Shown here: positions 24,296 through 33,397 of the stretch, piece by piece
Layout: each line of letters opens with the position of its first letter
Numbering within the stretch: the first letter of the stretch is position 1
Source: Dehalococcoidia bacterium
GTDB lineage: Bacteria; Chloroflexota; Dehalococcoidia; Lucifugimonadales; Lucifugimonadaceae
Assembly: GCA_022819585.1 (NCBI GenBank)
Contig: JAJEGY010000028.1
Span: forward strand, 1 to 64,000
Direction of reading: 5' to 3'
DNA length: 64,000 nt
Translations under genes and position numbers: made by a program
Notes under the pieces: generated by a model
Databases searched by the model: none
What the model saw: only the letters and a program-made list of their open reading frames with translations
Told to the model about the DNA's origin: nothing

Positions 24296-25615
24296 ATGTC
24301 ATTACCCGTAATAGCCATAGTCGGACGCCCCAACGTCGGCAAGTCCACACTCTTCAACCGCATCGCCGGAAGCCGCATCGCAATCGTCAGCGAAACACCC
24401 GGGACCACGCGTGACCGCGTATCCGTCGACGCCGAATGGCTCGACCGACGATTCCTCCTCATCGACACCGCAGGCATCGAAGACGCCCCATCTGCCGAAC
24501 TACAGCTCTGGGACGAGGTCAGAACGCAGACCGAACGCGCTATCCAATTGGCCGACGTCGTAATCATGTTGGTCGATTCCGCCGACGGAGTCACCGCATC
24601 AGACTATGACGCCGCCGAACTCCTCCGACGCTCCGGCAAGCCCTACGTCCTAGCCGCCAACAAGACCGACAACACCACCCGACTGGCAGAACTCTACACC
24701 TTCGCCGCGCTAGGCATGGGCGACGCGATCCCAATCAGCGCCTACCACGACATCGGCGTCGCGGAGATGATGGACAACGCCTTCGAGCACATCGACGACG
24801 AATCAGATGAAGATCTGCCATCCGATGTGATCAAGGTAGCAATAGCAGGACGTCCAAATGTGGGCAAGTCCGCGATCTTCAACGCACTCACCGGCGAAGA
24901 GCGATCCATCGTCAGTCCCGTCCCCGGCACCACCCGCGACACTGTCGACGCCATCTACGAGTACGAAGGCACTCCGATGATGTTCCTTGACACCGCCGGT
25001 TTGCGACGCAGAGGAAAAACAGAGCAAGGCATCGAGAAGTACAGCGCCATCCGTACCATCGGAGCCATCGAGCGGTCCGATGTGACGATCATCGTCCTTG
25101 ATGCAACTGAGTTCGTGACCGCACAGGACACGCACATCGCCGGGTTTGCTCAGGACGCGTACAGGGCCGGAGTGGTCTTGGTCAACAAATGGGATCTCTC
25201 AAGAGGCACCGAAACTACCTTTGAAGACGCGATGGACGAGATACATGAGCGGTTCAAGTTCATCGTCGATGCGCCGGTTATCGTCACTTCGGCGCTCACA
25301 GGCCGAGGCATCAACAGGATTCCCGATGCCGTGCGCCGGACATTCTCCCAGTTCACGAAGCGCGTAGACGATACTGAACTGTCGAGGACTCTCTACTCGG
25401 CTCTGGGCGAGCGTCCGCTGCCGACGAGGGGTCGGAGACGCGTGCGGATATCAGGCATCGAGCAGGTCTCTATACGTCCGCCGACATTCGTGATAACCTG
25501 CAAAAACCCCGAGTATCTGCACTTCTCATACAAGCGCTACCTCGAAAATCGCATGAGAGACGCGTTTGGTTTTGCAGGTTCGCCTGTCAGGATGCTTTAC
25601 CGTGACGCTGGTTGA
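24296..25615 (+). CDS. der: Ribosome-assembly GTPase Der (EngA)
   Basis: A 439-residue double-GTPase needed for 50S subunit assembly. Two G domains are present, each with P-loop GRPNVGKS (near residues 8 and 186), DTAG switch II, and NKTD / NKWD base-recognition motifs. A C-terminal KH-like domain follows (RRRVRISGIEQ, PPTFVITCKNPEYLHFSYKRYLENRMRD). Length is normal. The plsY gene begins 6 nt later, so der-plsY-gpsA is one operon. The base skew of the + strand changes within this gene. Confidence 0.97.
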   Translation: MSLPVIAIVGRPNVGKSTLFNRIAGSRIAIVSETPGTTRDRVSVDAEWLDRRFLLIDTAGIEDAPSAELQLWDEVRTQTERAIQLADVVIMLVDSADGVTASDYDAAELLRRSGKPYVLAANKTDNTTRLAELYTFAALGMGDAIPISAYHDIGVAEMMDNAFEHIDDESDEDLPSDVIKVAIAGRPNVGKSAIFNALTGEERSIVSPVPGTTRDTVDAIYEYEGTPMMFLDTAGLRRRGKTEQGIEKYSAIRTIGAIERSDVTIIVLDATEFVTAQDTHIAGFAQDAYRAGVVLVNKWDLSRGTETTFEDAMDEIHERFKFIVDAPVIVTSALTGRGINRIPDAVRRTFSQFTKRVDDTELSRTLYSALGERPLPTRGRRRVRISGIEQVSIRPPTFVITCKNPEYLHFSYKRYLENRMRDAFGFAGSPVRMLYRDAG

Positions 25616-25621
25616 GGTCAA

Positions 25622-26290
25622 ATGAACGAATGGTTGGCGTGGGTGATCATCGCCCCCGCAGCATACCTCATCGGCTCAGTACCGGTGGGCGTCATCGTCT
25701 GCAAGCTGTTCGGCGGAGCAGACCCCCGCGAGCACGGCAGCGGCTCGATGGGTGCCACCAACGTGTTGCGCACCGCCGGCAAGAAGGCAGCCGCCTTGGT
25801 CTTTGTCCTGGACTTCGGCAAAGGTGCGGTGATGATCGGGTTGTCCCTGCTTCTCATGCCTGATGCGAAACTGCTTCACGCACTGACTGGCACCTTCGTG
25901 ATCGTCGGCCACACCTGGCCGCTATTTGCAGGTTTCAAAGGTGGAAAAGGCATCTCCCCTGGATGGGGAGCCATTCTGGTGTTGTCTCCTATTGCCGCTG
26001 CGGTCACGTTGGTCGGGTTGGCGGTTGCCCTCGTGACTCGATATGTTTCGCTTGGATCAATGATCGGGGCGTCGCTAGGCGTTATAGCGTTGATCGTCTT
26101 GTCGTTCGTCGACCTTTCCGTTGCGTTCGAGTACGCAACAATCGAATACCTTGCCTTCGCTGTTCCCGCAGTGGTCCTGATCCTATACAGTCATCGCGAG
26201 AACATGATGCGGTTGCGTCGAGGCACGGAGAACCGGTTGGACATCAACGCCGCCGAAGGTTCATCGGCGTCTGACGGTCGGGGAGCCTGA
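25622..26290 (+). CDS. plsY: Glycerol-3-phosphate acyltransferase PlsY
   Basis: A 222-residue membrane acyltransferase that transfers acyl from acyl-phosphate to glycerol 3-phosphate, the first step of phospholipid synthesis. Family motifs are LIGSVPVGVIVCKLFGGADPREHGSGSMGATNV (split here as GSVPVG, DPREHGSGSMGATN), GHTWPLFAGFKGGKG and the late YSHRENMMRLRRGTENR. About five membrane segments. GAGG precedes ATG 25622. gpsA starts 4 nt after the stop and supplies the substrate. Confidence 0.95.
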   Translation: MNEWLAWVIIAPAAYLIGSVPVGVIVCKLFGGADPREHGSGSMGATNVLRTAGKKAAALVFVLDFGKGAVMIGLSLLLMPDAKLLHALTGTFVIVGHTWPLFAGFKGGKGISPGWGAILVLSPIAAAVTLVGLAVALVTRYVSLGSMIGASLGVIALIVLSFVDLSVAFEYATIEYLAFAVPAVVLILYSHRENMMRLRRGTENRLDINAAEGSSASDGRGA

Positions 26291-26294
26291 TCCG

Positions 26295-27314
26295 ATTTCG
26301 GCAATCGGGATCATAGGTGCCGGTTCATGGGGCACGGCTTTGGCCGTCTTGCTGGCGCGGCAAGGGAGCGAGACCAGACTGCTGGCCCGCGACGCTGAGC
26401 GCGCTGCAGAACTGGAGGCCGACCGGGAAAATAAACGTTATCTGGAAGGGATGGACTTCCCGGAGGGGATGTCGGTCCATCATGACCCTAAGCTTGCGCT
26501 ATCGGATGTCGACTGTGTGATCATCGCAGTCCCTTCGGTTGCGATGAGGGAGGTAATAGATAGGCACGTCGGCCACATATCTCCGGGGATGATAGTTGTG
26601 AGCGCGACAAAGGGCCTGGAGATCGAGACGGGCAAGCGGATGAGCGAAGTGATAGCGGAGAGTATCTCCGAGTGTCATGAGATAGGTATGGACGAGGCGA
26701 TGAGATCGATCTGTGCCCTTTCGGGTCCGAATCTCTCTGTTGAGATCGCCATTGGACTACCGGCGCTTGCAACAGCCGCTTCGGTTTCAATCGAGACGGC
26801 TGAACAGGTTCAGATGATGACTAGCGGAGAGCGGCTCCGCGTCTATGCGTCAGACGACATCATTGGCGTCGAGTTGGGCGGAACGCTGAAGAACATCATC
26901 GCGATCGGTGCGGGATTCATCGACGCGACGGGCCTGGGATCGAATTTGAAGGCCGCGTACGTCACTCGAGGGCTGCACGAGATAACGCAGTTGGGATTGG
27001 CTCTCGGTGCAAAACCCTCCACGTTTGCCGGCCTGAGCGGAATTGGCGACATGCTTACGACCTGCTACAGCCCCTTAAGCAGGAACTATCGGCTGGGCAC
27101 ACGGCTGGCCGAAGGCGATAGCGTCGAAGAGGCACTGGAGTATCTCGGTCAAACCGCGGAAGGAGTACCTACGACACGGGCCACGCTACAGATCGCGCAA
27201 CAGTTAGGCGTCGAAATGCCGATTACGGAGACGGCGCACAAAGTCATGTTCGATGGGGTTCCGCCGACCGAAGCGATGGGAGAACTGATGCGTCGAGAAT
27301 TGCAGAGGGAGTAG
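26295..27314 (+). CDS. gpsA: NAD(P)-dependent glycerol-3-phosphate dehydrogenase, apparent ATT start
   Basis: A 339-residue enzyme reducing dihydroxyacetone phosphate to glycerol 3-phosphate. The dinucleotide fold IGIIGAGSWGTALA is encoded before the first TTG at 26340, so the true start is upstream. In that frame no ATG, GTG or TTG occurs before an in-frame stop; ATT at 26295 is preceded by GGGGAG nine bases upstream, and I take it as the start. The catalytic lysine is in GGTLKNIIAIGAG; the substrate-binding region is GLSGIGDMLTTCYSPLSRN. It directly follows plsY. ATC 26304 or an upstream CTG are alternatives. Confidence 0.9.
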   Translation: MSAIGIIGAGSWGTALAVLLARQGSETRLLARDAERAAELEADRENKRYLEGMDFPEGMSVHHDPKLALSDVDCVIIAVPSVAMREVIDRHVGHISPGMIVVSATKGLEIETGKRMSEVIAESISECHEIGMDEAMRSICALSGPNLSVEIAIGLPALATAASVSIETAEQVQMMTSGERLRVYASDDIIGVELGGTLKNIIAIGAGFIDATGLGSNLKAAYVTRGLHEITQLGLALGAKPSTFAGLSGIGDMLTTCYSPLSRNYRLGTRLAEGDSVEEALEYLGQTAEGVPTTRATLQIAQQLGVEMPITETAHKVMFDGVPPTEAMGELMRRELQRE

Positions 27315-27323
27315 TCGCTGTGC

Positions 27324-28250
27324 TCAGTTAGTGCGTAGCTGTCTGAGTCTGGGGTCGAACCAGTCGCGGAGCCAATCGCCGAGGAAGTTGAAGCCCATGA
27401 CGACTAGGAAAATAGCTATGCCAGGCATGGTCGATATCCACCATGCGCGGGAGAGGTGTTGACGACCATCGGATGCCATGATGCCCCACGCGGGTGTGTC
27501 TGGTGGGACGCCAACGCCGAGGAAGCTGAGGGTCGATTCGGTGAGGATTAGCGAGCCTACGCGGAGGCTGCCGATTACCAAGACACTACCGACGACTCCT
27601 GGGAGGATGTGTCGGAAGAGGATGCGTGCTTGCGAGGCACCTTGGATGCGAGCGTAGCTGACATAGTCGGACTCTCGGAGGGTGAGGGTTTCAGCGCGAA
27701 CGACGCGGGCGAAGTTGTCCCATCCGAAGAGTATGAGCAGGACGATGATGAGCTCGAGGCTCTGGCCGAATACTACGACGACGACGAGGGCGACGAGGAG
27801 GAACGGCATAGCGAGGGTGAAGTCTACGGCTCGCATGGCGACTTGGTCTACCCATCCGCCGCGATATCCAGCGACGAGTCCGATGACTGTGCCGCCGATG
27901 CCCCCTGCGAGGATAACTGCGGTGGAGATGATCGTAGAGATCCGGGCGCCGTAGATGGCGCGGCTCAGGACATCCCGTCCTTGGTGGTCGGTCCCGAGCG
28001 GATATTCCCATGTTCCACCTTCCATGAAAATCGGCGGAGTGAATGCAGCTCTAAGGTTGCCTCTTAAGGGATCATGCGGAGAGAGTTGCTCCGCGAATAG
28101 AGCGCAGACGATCATCAGAACGAGGACGGCAAAGGGAATGACGGGGTACCGTCGCATCCACGCCCAACTGATGCGTAACACCCGCAATACCGGATTTCTC
28201 GGCAATGTGTCGTCGAGAGGCGACGGCACGTATGTTGCTTCAATCGACAT
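27324..28250 (-). CDS. ABC transporter permease, DppC-like
   Basis: A 308-residue inner-membrane permease of the peptide/nickel (DppC/OppC) class. About six helices are seen after a charged N-terminal segment. The EAA loop reads YARIQGASQARILFRHILPG, where the ATPase docks. The TDHQGRDVLSR segment after the first helix is typical of the C-type subunit. It follows the DppB-like gene by 12 nt. No ATPase gene is adjacent downstream; gpsA is convergent. Confidence 0.92.
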   Translation of the reverse strand: MSIEATYVPSPLDDTLPRNPVLRVLRISWAWMRRYPVIPFAVLVLMIVCALFAEQLSPHDPLRGNLRAAFTPPIFMEGGTWEYPLGTDHQGRDVLSRAIYGARISTIISTAVILAGGIGGTVIGLVAGYRGGWVDQVAMRAVDFTLAMPFLLVALVVVVVFGQSLELIIVLLILFGWDNFARVVRAETLTLRESDYVSYARIQGASQARILFRHILPGVVGSVLVIGSLRVGSLILTESTLSFLGVGVPPDTPAWGIMASDGRQHLSRAWWISTMPGIAIFLVVMGFNFLGDWLRDWFDPRLRQLRTN

Positions 28251-28262
28251 CTAGGTCGTCCG

Positions 28263-29180
28263 CTAATCCAGTCGGATCCTCGGGTCCAATTGGGCGTACA
28301 GGAGATCGACGATGAGGTTCAGCAGGATATAGAAGGATGAGAAGAGAATCACGATAGCGCTGAGGACAGGGAAGTCGTTGTTTTTGATCGATTGAACGGC
28401 GAGGCGACCAACGCCTGGCCAGGCAAATACAGTCTCGATAACTACGGTGCCGGTAAGGAACGCGGCAAATATAAGGGCGGCTACGGTTAGGGGTGGAATT
28501 ATCGCGTTGCGAAAACCGTGTGCCCAGATTATTTTGCCGGATGAGACACCCTTGGCCCTAGCGAGTTTGATGTACTCGCTGTCAAGGATGTTTAACATGG
28601 CCCCGCGGGTGATGCGCATCAGTCCAGCTGCCGGGAGCCATCCGAGGGCTATAGACGGCATGATGAAATGGTTCCAGCCTTCGTTGCGGCTCGATGGAAG
28701 CCATCCTAGCGTCGCGGAAAAGACCAGGATCATCATTATCCCGATCCAGAAGACAGGTACTGATTGTCCTAGCAGTGCGAAACCGCGAACTGCGTAGTCG
28801 ATGATGGAGCCGCGTTGCACTGCCGAGATGACGCCCATCGGTATTCCGATGAGGATCGCCACGCCAAATGCAACGCCTCCCAACTGCAGGGTGTTCGGGA
28901 CGCGTTCTCTCACCAACCTGATGCTCGGCACGTCGTAGTAGAGCGATTCCCCGAAATCACCTTGCAGGGCATCCCACAGCCACACTCCGTATTGGATATA
29001 GAGCGGCTTGTCGAGCCCCATACGCTCACCCCAAGCGTCCCATGCCTCGGGCGTGGCGTATTCATCGAGATATATGTTGCGAGGATCGCCGGCGGCACGT
29101 GACAGGCCGAACACGACGATCGTAATCAACAATACGATCGCTACCCCGAAGGCTAGACGGTTAACGATGATTCGCCACAT
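28263..29180 (-). CDS. ABC transporter permease, DppB-like
   Basis: A 305-residue permease of the peptide/nickel (DppB/OppB) class. The N-terminal helix is followed by an external loop, and the EAA loop is YIKLARAKGVSSGKIIWAHGFRNA. It pairs with the DppC-like protein to form the membrane channel. It lies between a long palindrome at 29244-29273 and the DppC gene, downstream of the binding-protein gene. Confidence 0.92.
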   Translation of the reverse strand: MWRIIVNRLAFGVAIVLLITIVVFGLSRAAGDPRNIYLDEYATPEAWDAWGERMGLDKPLYIQYGVWLWDALQGDFGESLYYDVPSIRLVRERVPNTLQLGGVAFGVAILIGIPMGVISAVQRGSIIDYAVRGFALLGQSVPVFWIGIMMILVFSATLGWLPSSRNEGWNHFIMPSIALGWLPAAGLMRITRGAMLNILDSEYIKLARAKGVSSGKIIWAHGFRNAIIPPLTVAALIFAAFLTGTVVIETVFAWPGVGRLAVQSIKNNDFPVLSAIVILFSSFYILLNLIVDLLYAQLDPRIRLD

Positions 29181-29243
29181 GGTAGTTGTTCAACAGTCGT
29201 TGAGACTGCTGGTGTCCCCTTTTCGACGTGCGGTGGCCACCGT

Positions 29244-29273
29244 GTGTCGGCCAGCCAATTGGCTGGCCGACAC
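29244..29273. promoter_or_regulatory. 30-nt perfect palindrome between binding protein and permease genes
   Basis: GTGTCGGCCAGCCAA followed by its exact reverse complement, no loop bases, then CGATTTTTT on the + strand. On the minus strand, the direction of the flanking genes, the palindrome is preceded by A6 and not followed by T. It could protect the 3' end of the binding-protein mRNA and lower downstream permease expression, as in other binding-protein operons, or be an operator. Confidence 0.55.
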
Positions 29274-29286
29274 GATTTTTTGGTTT

Positions 29287-31218
29287 CTACCTGAGAACGA
29301 CCGTGTCTGCACCACTGAATGAACCGAATGTTTCGGTGTACGGCATCCATTCGACGACTTCGGGTGAGACTGCGTAGAGCTGGCTCTGTCGCACCATCGA
29401 CATCACCAACGAAGTCTCGGCGAGCCAGTCGGTGAGGAAGATGTTGTTCTCGATGCGTTTCTGGGCATCGGTCTCGACCAGGTTTGCCCAATAGGTCTTT
29501 TCCAAGATCTCGTTAGGCAGTTCTATTCCGCGGTTGGCACCGCCTTTGGCAGCGGTCATCAGGCGTCCCTTGGGTTCGTCGAAGTAACCCAAGTTCATGT
29601 GGTGATACAGCGGAATGTCGATGGTTCGTCCGATGAGCGTCGGACGGCGGCCCGAGTATGCTGTCGCCTCGATTTCGACGTTCAGGTTGAGGTTGGCAGC
29701 CCATTGCAACACGGCTGCCTCTGCAATGTCGAATGGGAGCGAACCGGAGTCGGGAGTCAGCCATACCGGCATCGTGAAACCTTCCTCGACCCCCGCCTCA
29801 GCCATCAGCGCACGGGCGCCTTCAGGATCGAACGGGACTTCCCACTCGGGTTTCCACAACGGGTCGTTGCTGGTAAAACCGGTGAAGGTGAAGTGTGGCG
29901 GGTATAGACCTTGACCAATAACTTCGTTGATGGCTACGCGGTCAACTGCCATGCTTAACGCTCGGCGGAATTTGTTTCCGCGTTCCATCGAAGCCGGATC
30001 GTTCGGGTCGCTAATCCACGGGTGATCCGCATCAGGTTTCCAGCCTTCCCTTGGAAACTCTGTTGAAGGGTCTACCGGGTCTGAGGTTTGCCAGAAGTTA
30101 CCGCCCATGTAGATGTGGAGCGTCTGGCCTTCGCCCAGCGGTTGGACGCGTGACCCGTCAACCTGCTGCGTGGCTTCGAGCACGAACTGTGCTGACATCA
30201 CAGAGATGTGGACTTCGTCGTTCACAAACGCGGCAACACGAGTAGCCGGTTCGGGAATAGCGACCATGCGCATCGCTTCGATGGACGGGACCTTACGGTA
30301 ATGCTCGGTTACGGCTTGGAACTCGATGAAGTTGTCGGCCTCGCCTTCGATCATCATGAACGGGCCTTGTCCAATCTTCCTGCCACCAGTTTCCTTGCCC
30401 AGTTCATCGATAGCACGTTTTGAAGTCGCGGTCAATGTGTTACGCCAGACATTTGAAGTCTCGAGTAGCCACACAGGGCTTAGAGTGGCGCCTTCTTTGA
30501 CGTGCATAATGACGGTGTTGTCATCAACCGCTTCCCAAGACCCTTGGTATTCGCCGACAAATCCGGAACGTGAGTTGGTGTTGCCTTCGCGGAGCGCATC
30601 GTTGAATGACCAGGCAACATCTTCCGCGGTCAACTCTCCCCAACCGTGGTGGAACTGCACACCGTTGCGGATGTTGAATGTGATCGAGCGCGCGTCTTCT
30701 GCGACCTTCCAACCGTTCGCAATACTGATCGCGGGATTGAATTCGCCACGTTGCGGTATCGGTGCTGGATCCGCGTAAATGATGGCATCCGCAACACCGA
30801 AGTTGTCGCTAGTGTAGTCGTCATACGGCGAACTTGTGAACCAACCGGCTCCGATATCAGGCGATACGACGATCAATTTGCCCGATTGCGTCGTCGGCGC
30901 TTCGACCACTGCGGTTGCCGCGGCTTCGACCTGGGCGCCCGCGCCTGCGCCGTACGCTTCAGCAGTCGCGGTCACGACGACCTCGACCTCGCGTGTCACC
31001 TCGACCTCTACTTCGACTTCCCTCTCCACCTCTACAGTGACCTCGACCTGCTTTTCAACCTCGACTTCTTTGATCACCTCTTTCTCGACCTCTTTGATCA
31101 CCTCAACTTCGCGGGTGACCTCAACGATCGTTTCACCGCCACAAGCGAACACAATGGCTGATAGCACTAGGGCTAACGCCATCGCGGTGCCTGATTTGGA
31201 TATCCAGATTCTGCGCAT
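29287..31218 (-). CDS. ABC transporter solute-binding lipoprotein (peptide-type, family 5)
   Basis: A 643-residue exported lipoprotein. Signal peptide with lipobox VFAC (Cys26), then about 65 residues of V-E-V/R-E-V repeats, a charged spacer common in Chloroflexota binding proteins, followed by a family-5 domain (ITFNIRNGVQFHHGWGELTAEDVAWSF and KFRRALSMAVDRVAINEV, each a family hallmark). A perfect AGGAGG seven bases before ATG 31218 fixes the start; a longer frame from 31257 is less likely. Cargo unknown. It precedes two permease genes with a palindrome between. Confidence 0.9.
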   Translation of the reverse strand: MRRIWISKSGTAMALALVLSAIVFACGGETIVEVTREVEVIKEVEKEVIKEVEVEKQVEVTVEVEREVEVEVEVTREVEVVVTATAEAYGAGAGAQVEAAATAVVEAPTTQSGKLIVVSPDIGAGWFTSSPYDDYTSDNFGVADAIIYADPAPIPQRGEFNPAISIANGWKVAEDARSITFNIRNGVQFHHGWGELTAEDVAWSFNDALREGNTNSRSGFVGEYQGSWEAVDDNTVIMHVKEGATLSPVWLLETSNVWRNTLTATSKRAIDELGKETGGRKIGQGPFMMIEGEADNFIEFQAVTEHYRKVPSIEAMRMVAIPEPATRVAAFVNDEVHISVMSAQFVLEATQQVDGSRVQPLGEGQTLHIYMGGNFWQTSDPVDPSTEFPREGWKPDADHPWISDPNDPASMERGNKFRRALSMAVDRVAINEVIGQGLYPPHFTFTGFTSNDPLWKPEWEVPFDPEGARALMAEAGVEEGFTMPVWLTPDSGSLPFDIAEAAVLQWAANLNLNVEIEATAYSGRRPTLIGRTIDIPLYHHMNLGYFDEPKGRLMTAAKGGANRGIELPNEILEKTYWANLVETDAQKRIENNIFLTDWLAETSLVMSMVRQSQLYAVSPEVVEWMPYTETFGSFSGADTVVLR

Positions 31219-31307
31219 TGTTTCTCCTCCTAGGAGCGATTCTCTACGTTTGCTCATGTAAAGATTTCGGTTGGTTAGGACTTAATGTTCTGAAACAGGT
31301 TAATTCA

Positions 31308-33302
31308 TTACTCCCGAAGGTACCAATCGGGATCCTCCAACGCTTCGTAAACAATCCCGCCTTCCACATTTTTTGGCATGGGCCAACCCAAAAGGTGACA
31401 CAGTGTCGGTGCAACATCCACCACTTGGACCTTGCGCTTTAGTTCGACGCCTTTACGGACGCCCGCGCCCGCCAAGACGAATGTGGAGTGCTGGCTGCCG
31501 ATGCCGAAGACGGAGGACGGAAGGTGCTTGCCGTGTACTCCGTCGAATTCGGGTCGCATCGCGTAGATGACGTCGCCAGCAGAAGAACTCCAGATGTTGA
31601 GCATCTCGGCGTCTTGACGGCTGACTACGACCGAGAAGGGGTGTTCACCAGTCTCGGGGTCGGTGCAAGACATCAGCGTATCGATGATCTTGCGTTGGAC
31701 CTTCTCATAGTCTTCTGGCTTGACGTGTCCTTCGGGATCGCGGCCTTTGACAGGGATGAAGATGTCGATAGAGTTCATCGGGATGGCGACGCTCTTTTCA
31801 AAGTCGACTTCGAATTTGTTCTGCATCATGACGTCCCAATCAACACGATCGGGAACCTCGCCTGGGCCGAATGGACCGGTACGAGCAGCGTCTTGGCTGG
31901 ATGGGGTGTCAGTGAAGACGAGGAGGCCGGCATCAACCAAGATGTCCTTAATGTCAGGTGGCTCGCTACGGTTGGGGGTTGCGCCGTGATCGGAGACGAT
32001 GCAAATCACAGTGTCATCGTCCGCTAGATCCATCAACCTGCCGATCATCCTGTCTGTCGATTCATAGGTGTCTTTAAGACCGTTGAGGCATCTTTCGACA
32101 ACATCGGGCGATGCACCGCTGACAGGGTCGGCGGAGCCCATGAAGAAGTGGTCGGAATAGTCGGTGGCATGGGTTTCCGCCATAAGGATGTCCCAATCGT
32201 GGTCGCGTGTGAGCATCTCGGCGATGTCGGCGATACGACCATGATGGAAATCACATAGTTCGATGTAGGTTCGATCGTCGACGAAACCCAGGGCATCGCG
32301 AGCCGGGTTCTGGAGGAAGTTGCCCACCTTTTCATCAATCTCGTCGGAGACTGACGGCGGGTTGGAGTATCCGCGTCGTGGCCAGATTTGAGGGAAGAAG
32401 AGTTCAAAGTTGTCGGCGTTGGGAGTGAGGGTGATTAGTTTGCACGAGACGTAGCCCTCCACATCCTCACCGTCGATTTGGAGGGAGGCGAGTTTCCAGT
32501 CGGCCCACTCGCCAACACTTAGATTTGTGAATGGTTCGGAGGCGTCTTTCGATTTTGATACCAGAACACGGTCGTACCCGTCGTCACCCGAGGCGTAGAT
32601 GAGAGCATGCCAATCTTGCGGAGTGCCTTCGTATCCGCGATGGAGGATTGCCCGGCCTCGTTTGAGCGGAGTCAGGGTTAAGGTCGCCTCAAGTGGATGG
32701 AGAGCGGATGATGGACTATTGGACCACCCAGCTGCCGGTTTGAGTTCAACGTAGTCGTATGGCGCGTCGCTTCCGCCGCGGCTTGGGTCGGTTGCTTCCG
32801 GGTCGATAGTCCCACCAACGGGACGAGGTCTCCAGTTGCCGGAGACGAAGAGGTGGTAGCCAGCGATCTGGTGGTAGTTGGAGATGCCGGGACCAGAGCC
32901 CTCGATCTGCATGCCGCGCTCGAGAGTTGCGGGCCAAGTGATCTCCTGCTTGATCATAATCGGCGTCTTGCCGGCCCGTTCGGCTGTGGTCCAGATCTGT
33001 TCGGATTCGGAGGTATGGGCCGCCATCGTCCACTGGGCGGTCTTCATCGACTCACCCTCGCGGTGGGAGCCCCACCACATGATGCCGTGAGTGCCCTGCC
33101 AACTGCCGCTGAAGAGGGATGTCCATCCGCAGGGAGTGAGCGTCGGATGAGTTCCGAGCATAGGACGCGAAACGCCGTTCTCAAGGAGCTTCTTCATGTT
33201 GGGCGCCCGTCCCCACGCCGCCATGCGTCGCCATAACTCCATGCTTGCACCATCGGTGCCTATCAAAATGGCTTTCTTGGCTGGTCCGGGGCGAAGTTTC
33301 AT
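31308..33302 (-). CDS. Alkaline-phosphatase-superfamily phosphodiesterase
   Basis: A 664-residue protein of the type I phosphodiesterase/nucleotide pyrophosphatase family. N-terminal KKAILIGTDGAS provides the first metal ligand. The nucleophile threonine lies in THPTLTPCGWTSLFSG, and metal-binding residues recur in CIVSDHGATPN and GVHGKHLP. No signal peptide is visible, so it acts in the cytoplasm. GGAGG seven bases before ATG 33302 supports this start. It lies upstream of the binding-protein gene on the same strand, 89 nt apart; it may process the imported cargo. Confidence 0.85.
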   Translation of the reverse strand: MKLRPGPAKKAILIGTDGASMELWRRMAAWGRAPNMKKLLENGVSRPMLGTHPTLTPCGWTSLFSGSWQGTHGIMWWGSHREGESMKTAQWTMAAHTSESEQIWTTAERAGKTPIMIKQEITWPATLERGMQIEGSGPGISNYHQIAGYHLFVSGNWRPRPVGGTIDPEATDPSRGGSDAPYDYVELKPAAGWSNSPSSALHPLEATLTLTPLKRGRAILHRGYEGTPQDWHALIYASGDDGYDRVLVSKSKDASEPFTNLSVGEWADWKLASLQIDGEDVEGYVSCKLITLTPNADNFELFFPQIWPRRGYSNPPSVSDEIDEKVGNFLQNPARDALGFVDDRTYIELCDFHHGRIADIAEMLTRDHDWDILMAETHATDYSDHFFMGSADPVSGASPDVVERCLNGLKDTYESTDRMIGRLMDLADDDTVICIVSDHGATPNRSEPPDIKDILVDAGLLVFTDTPSSQDAARTGPFGPGEVPDRVDWDVMMQNKFEVDFEKSVAIPMNSIDIFIPVKGRDPEGHVKPEDYEKVQRKIIDTLMSCTDPETGEHPFSVVVSRQDAEMLNIWSSSAGDVIYAMRPEFDGVHGKHLPSSVFGIGSQHSTFVLAGAGVRKGVELKRKVQVVDVAPTLCHLLGWPMPKNVEGGIVYEALEDPDWYLRE

Positions 33303-33397
33303 CCGGGTTGCCTCCGTTTTCAGTCGCACAGACTTACATTGCGGCAATGCGCAAGGATACTAGCACGATTCGACGAAATCCGTTTTGAGAGGCCGTT

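Noticed and set aside
27609-28067. A 152-codon acidic frame opposite the DppC-like gene
   Set aside because: Antisense shadow made of Asp/Glu codons complementary to Val/Ile/Leu-rich membrane segments.
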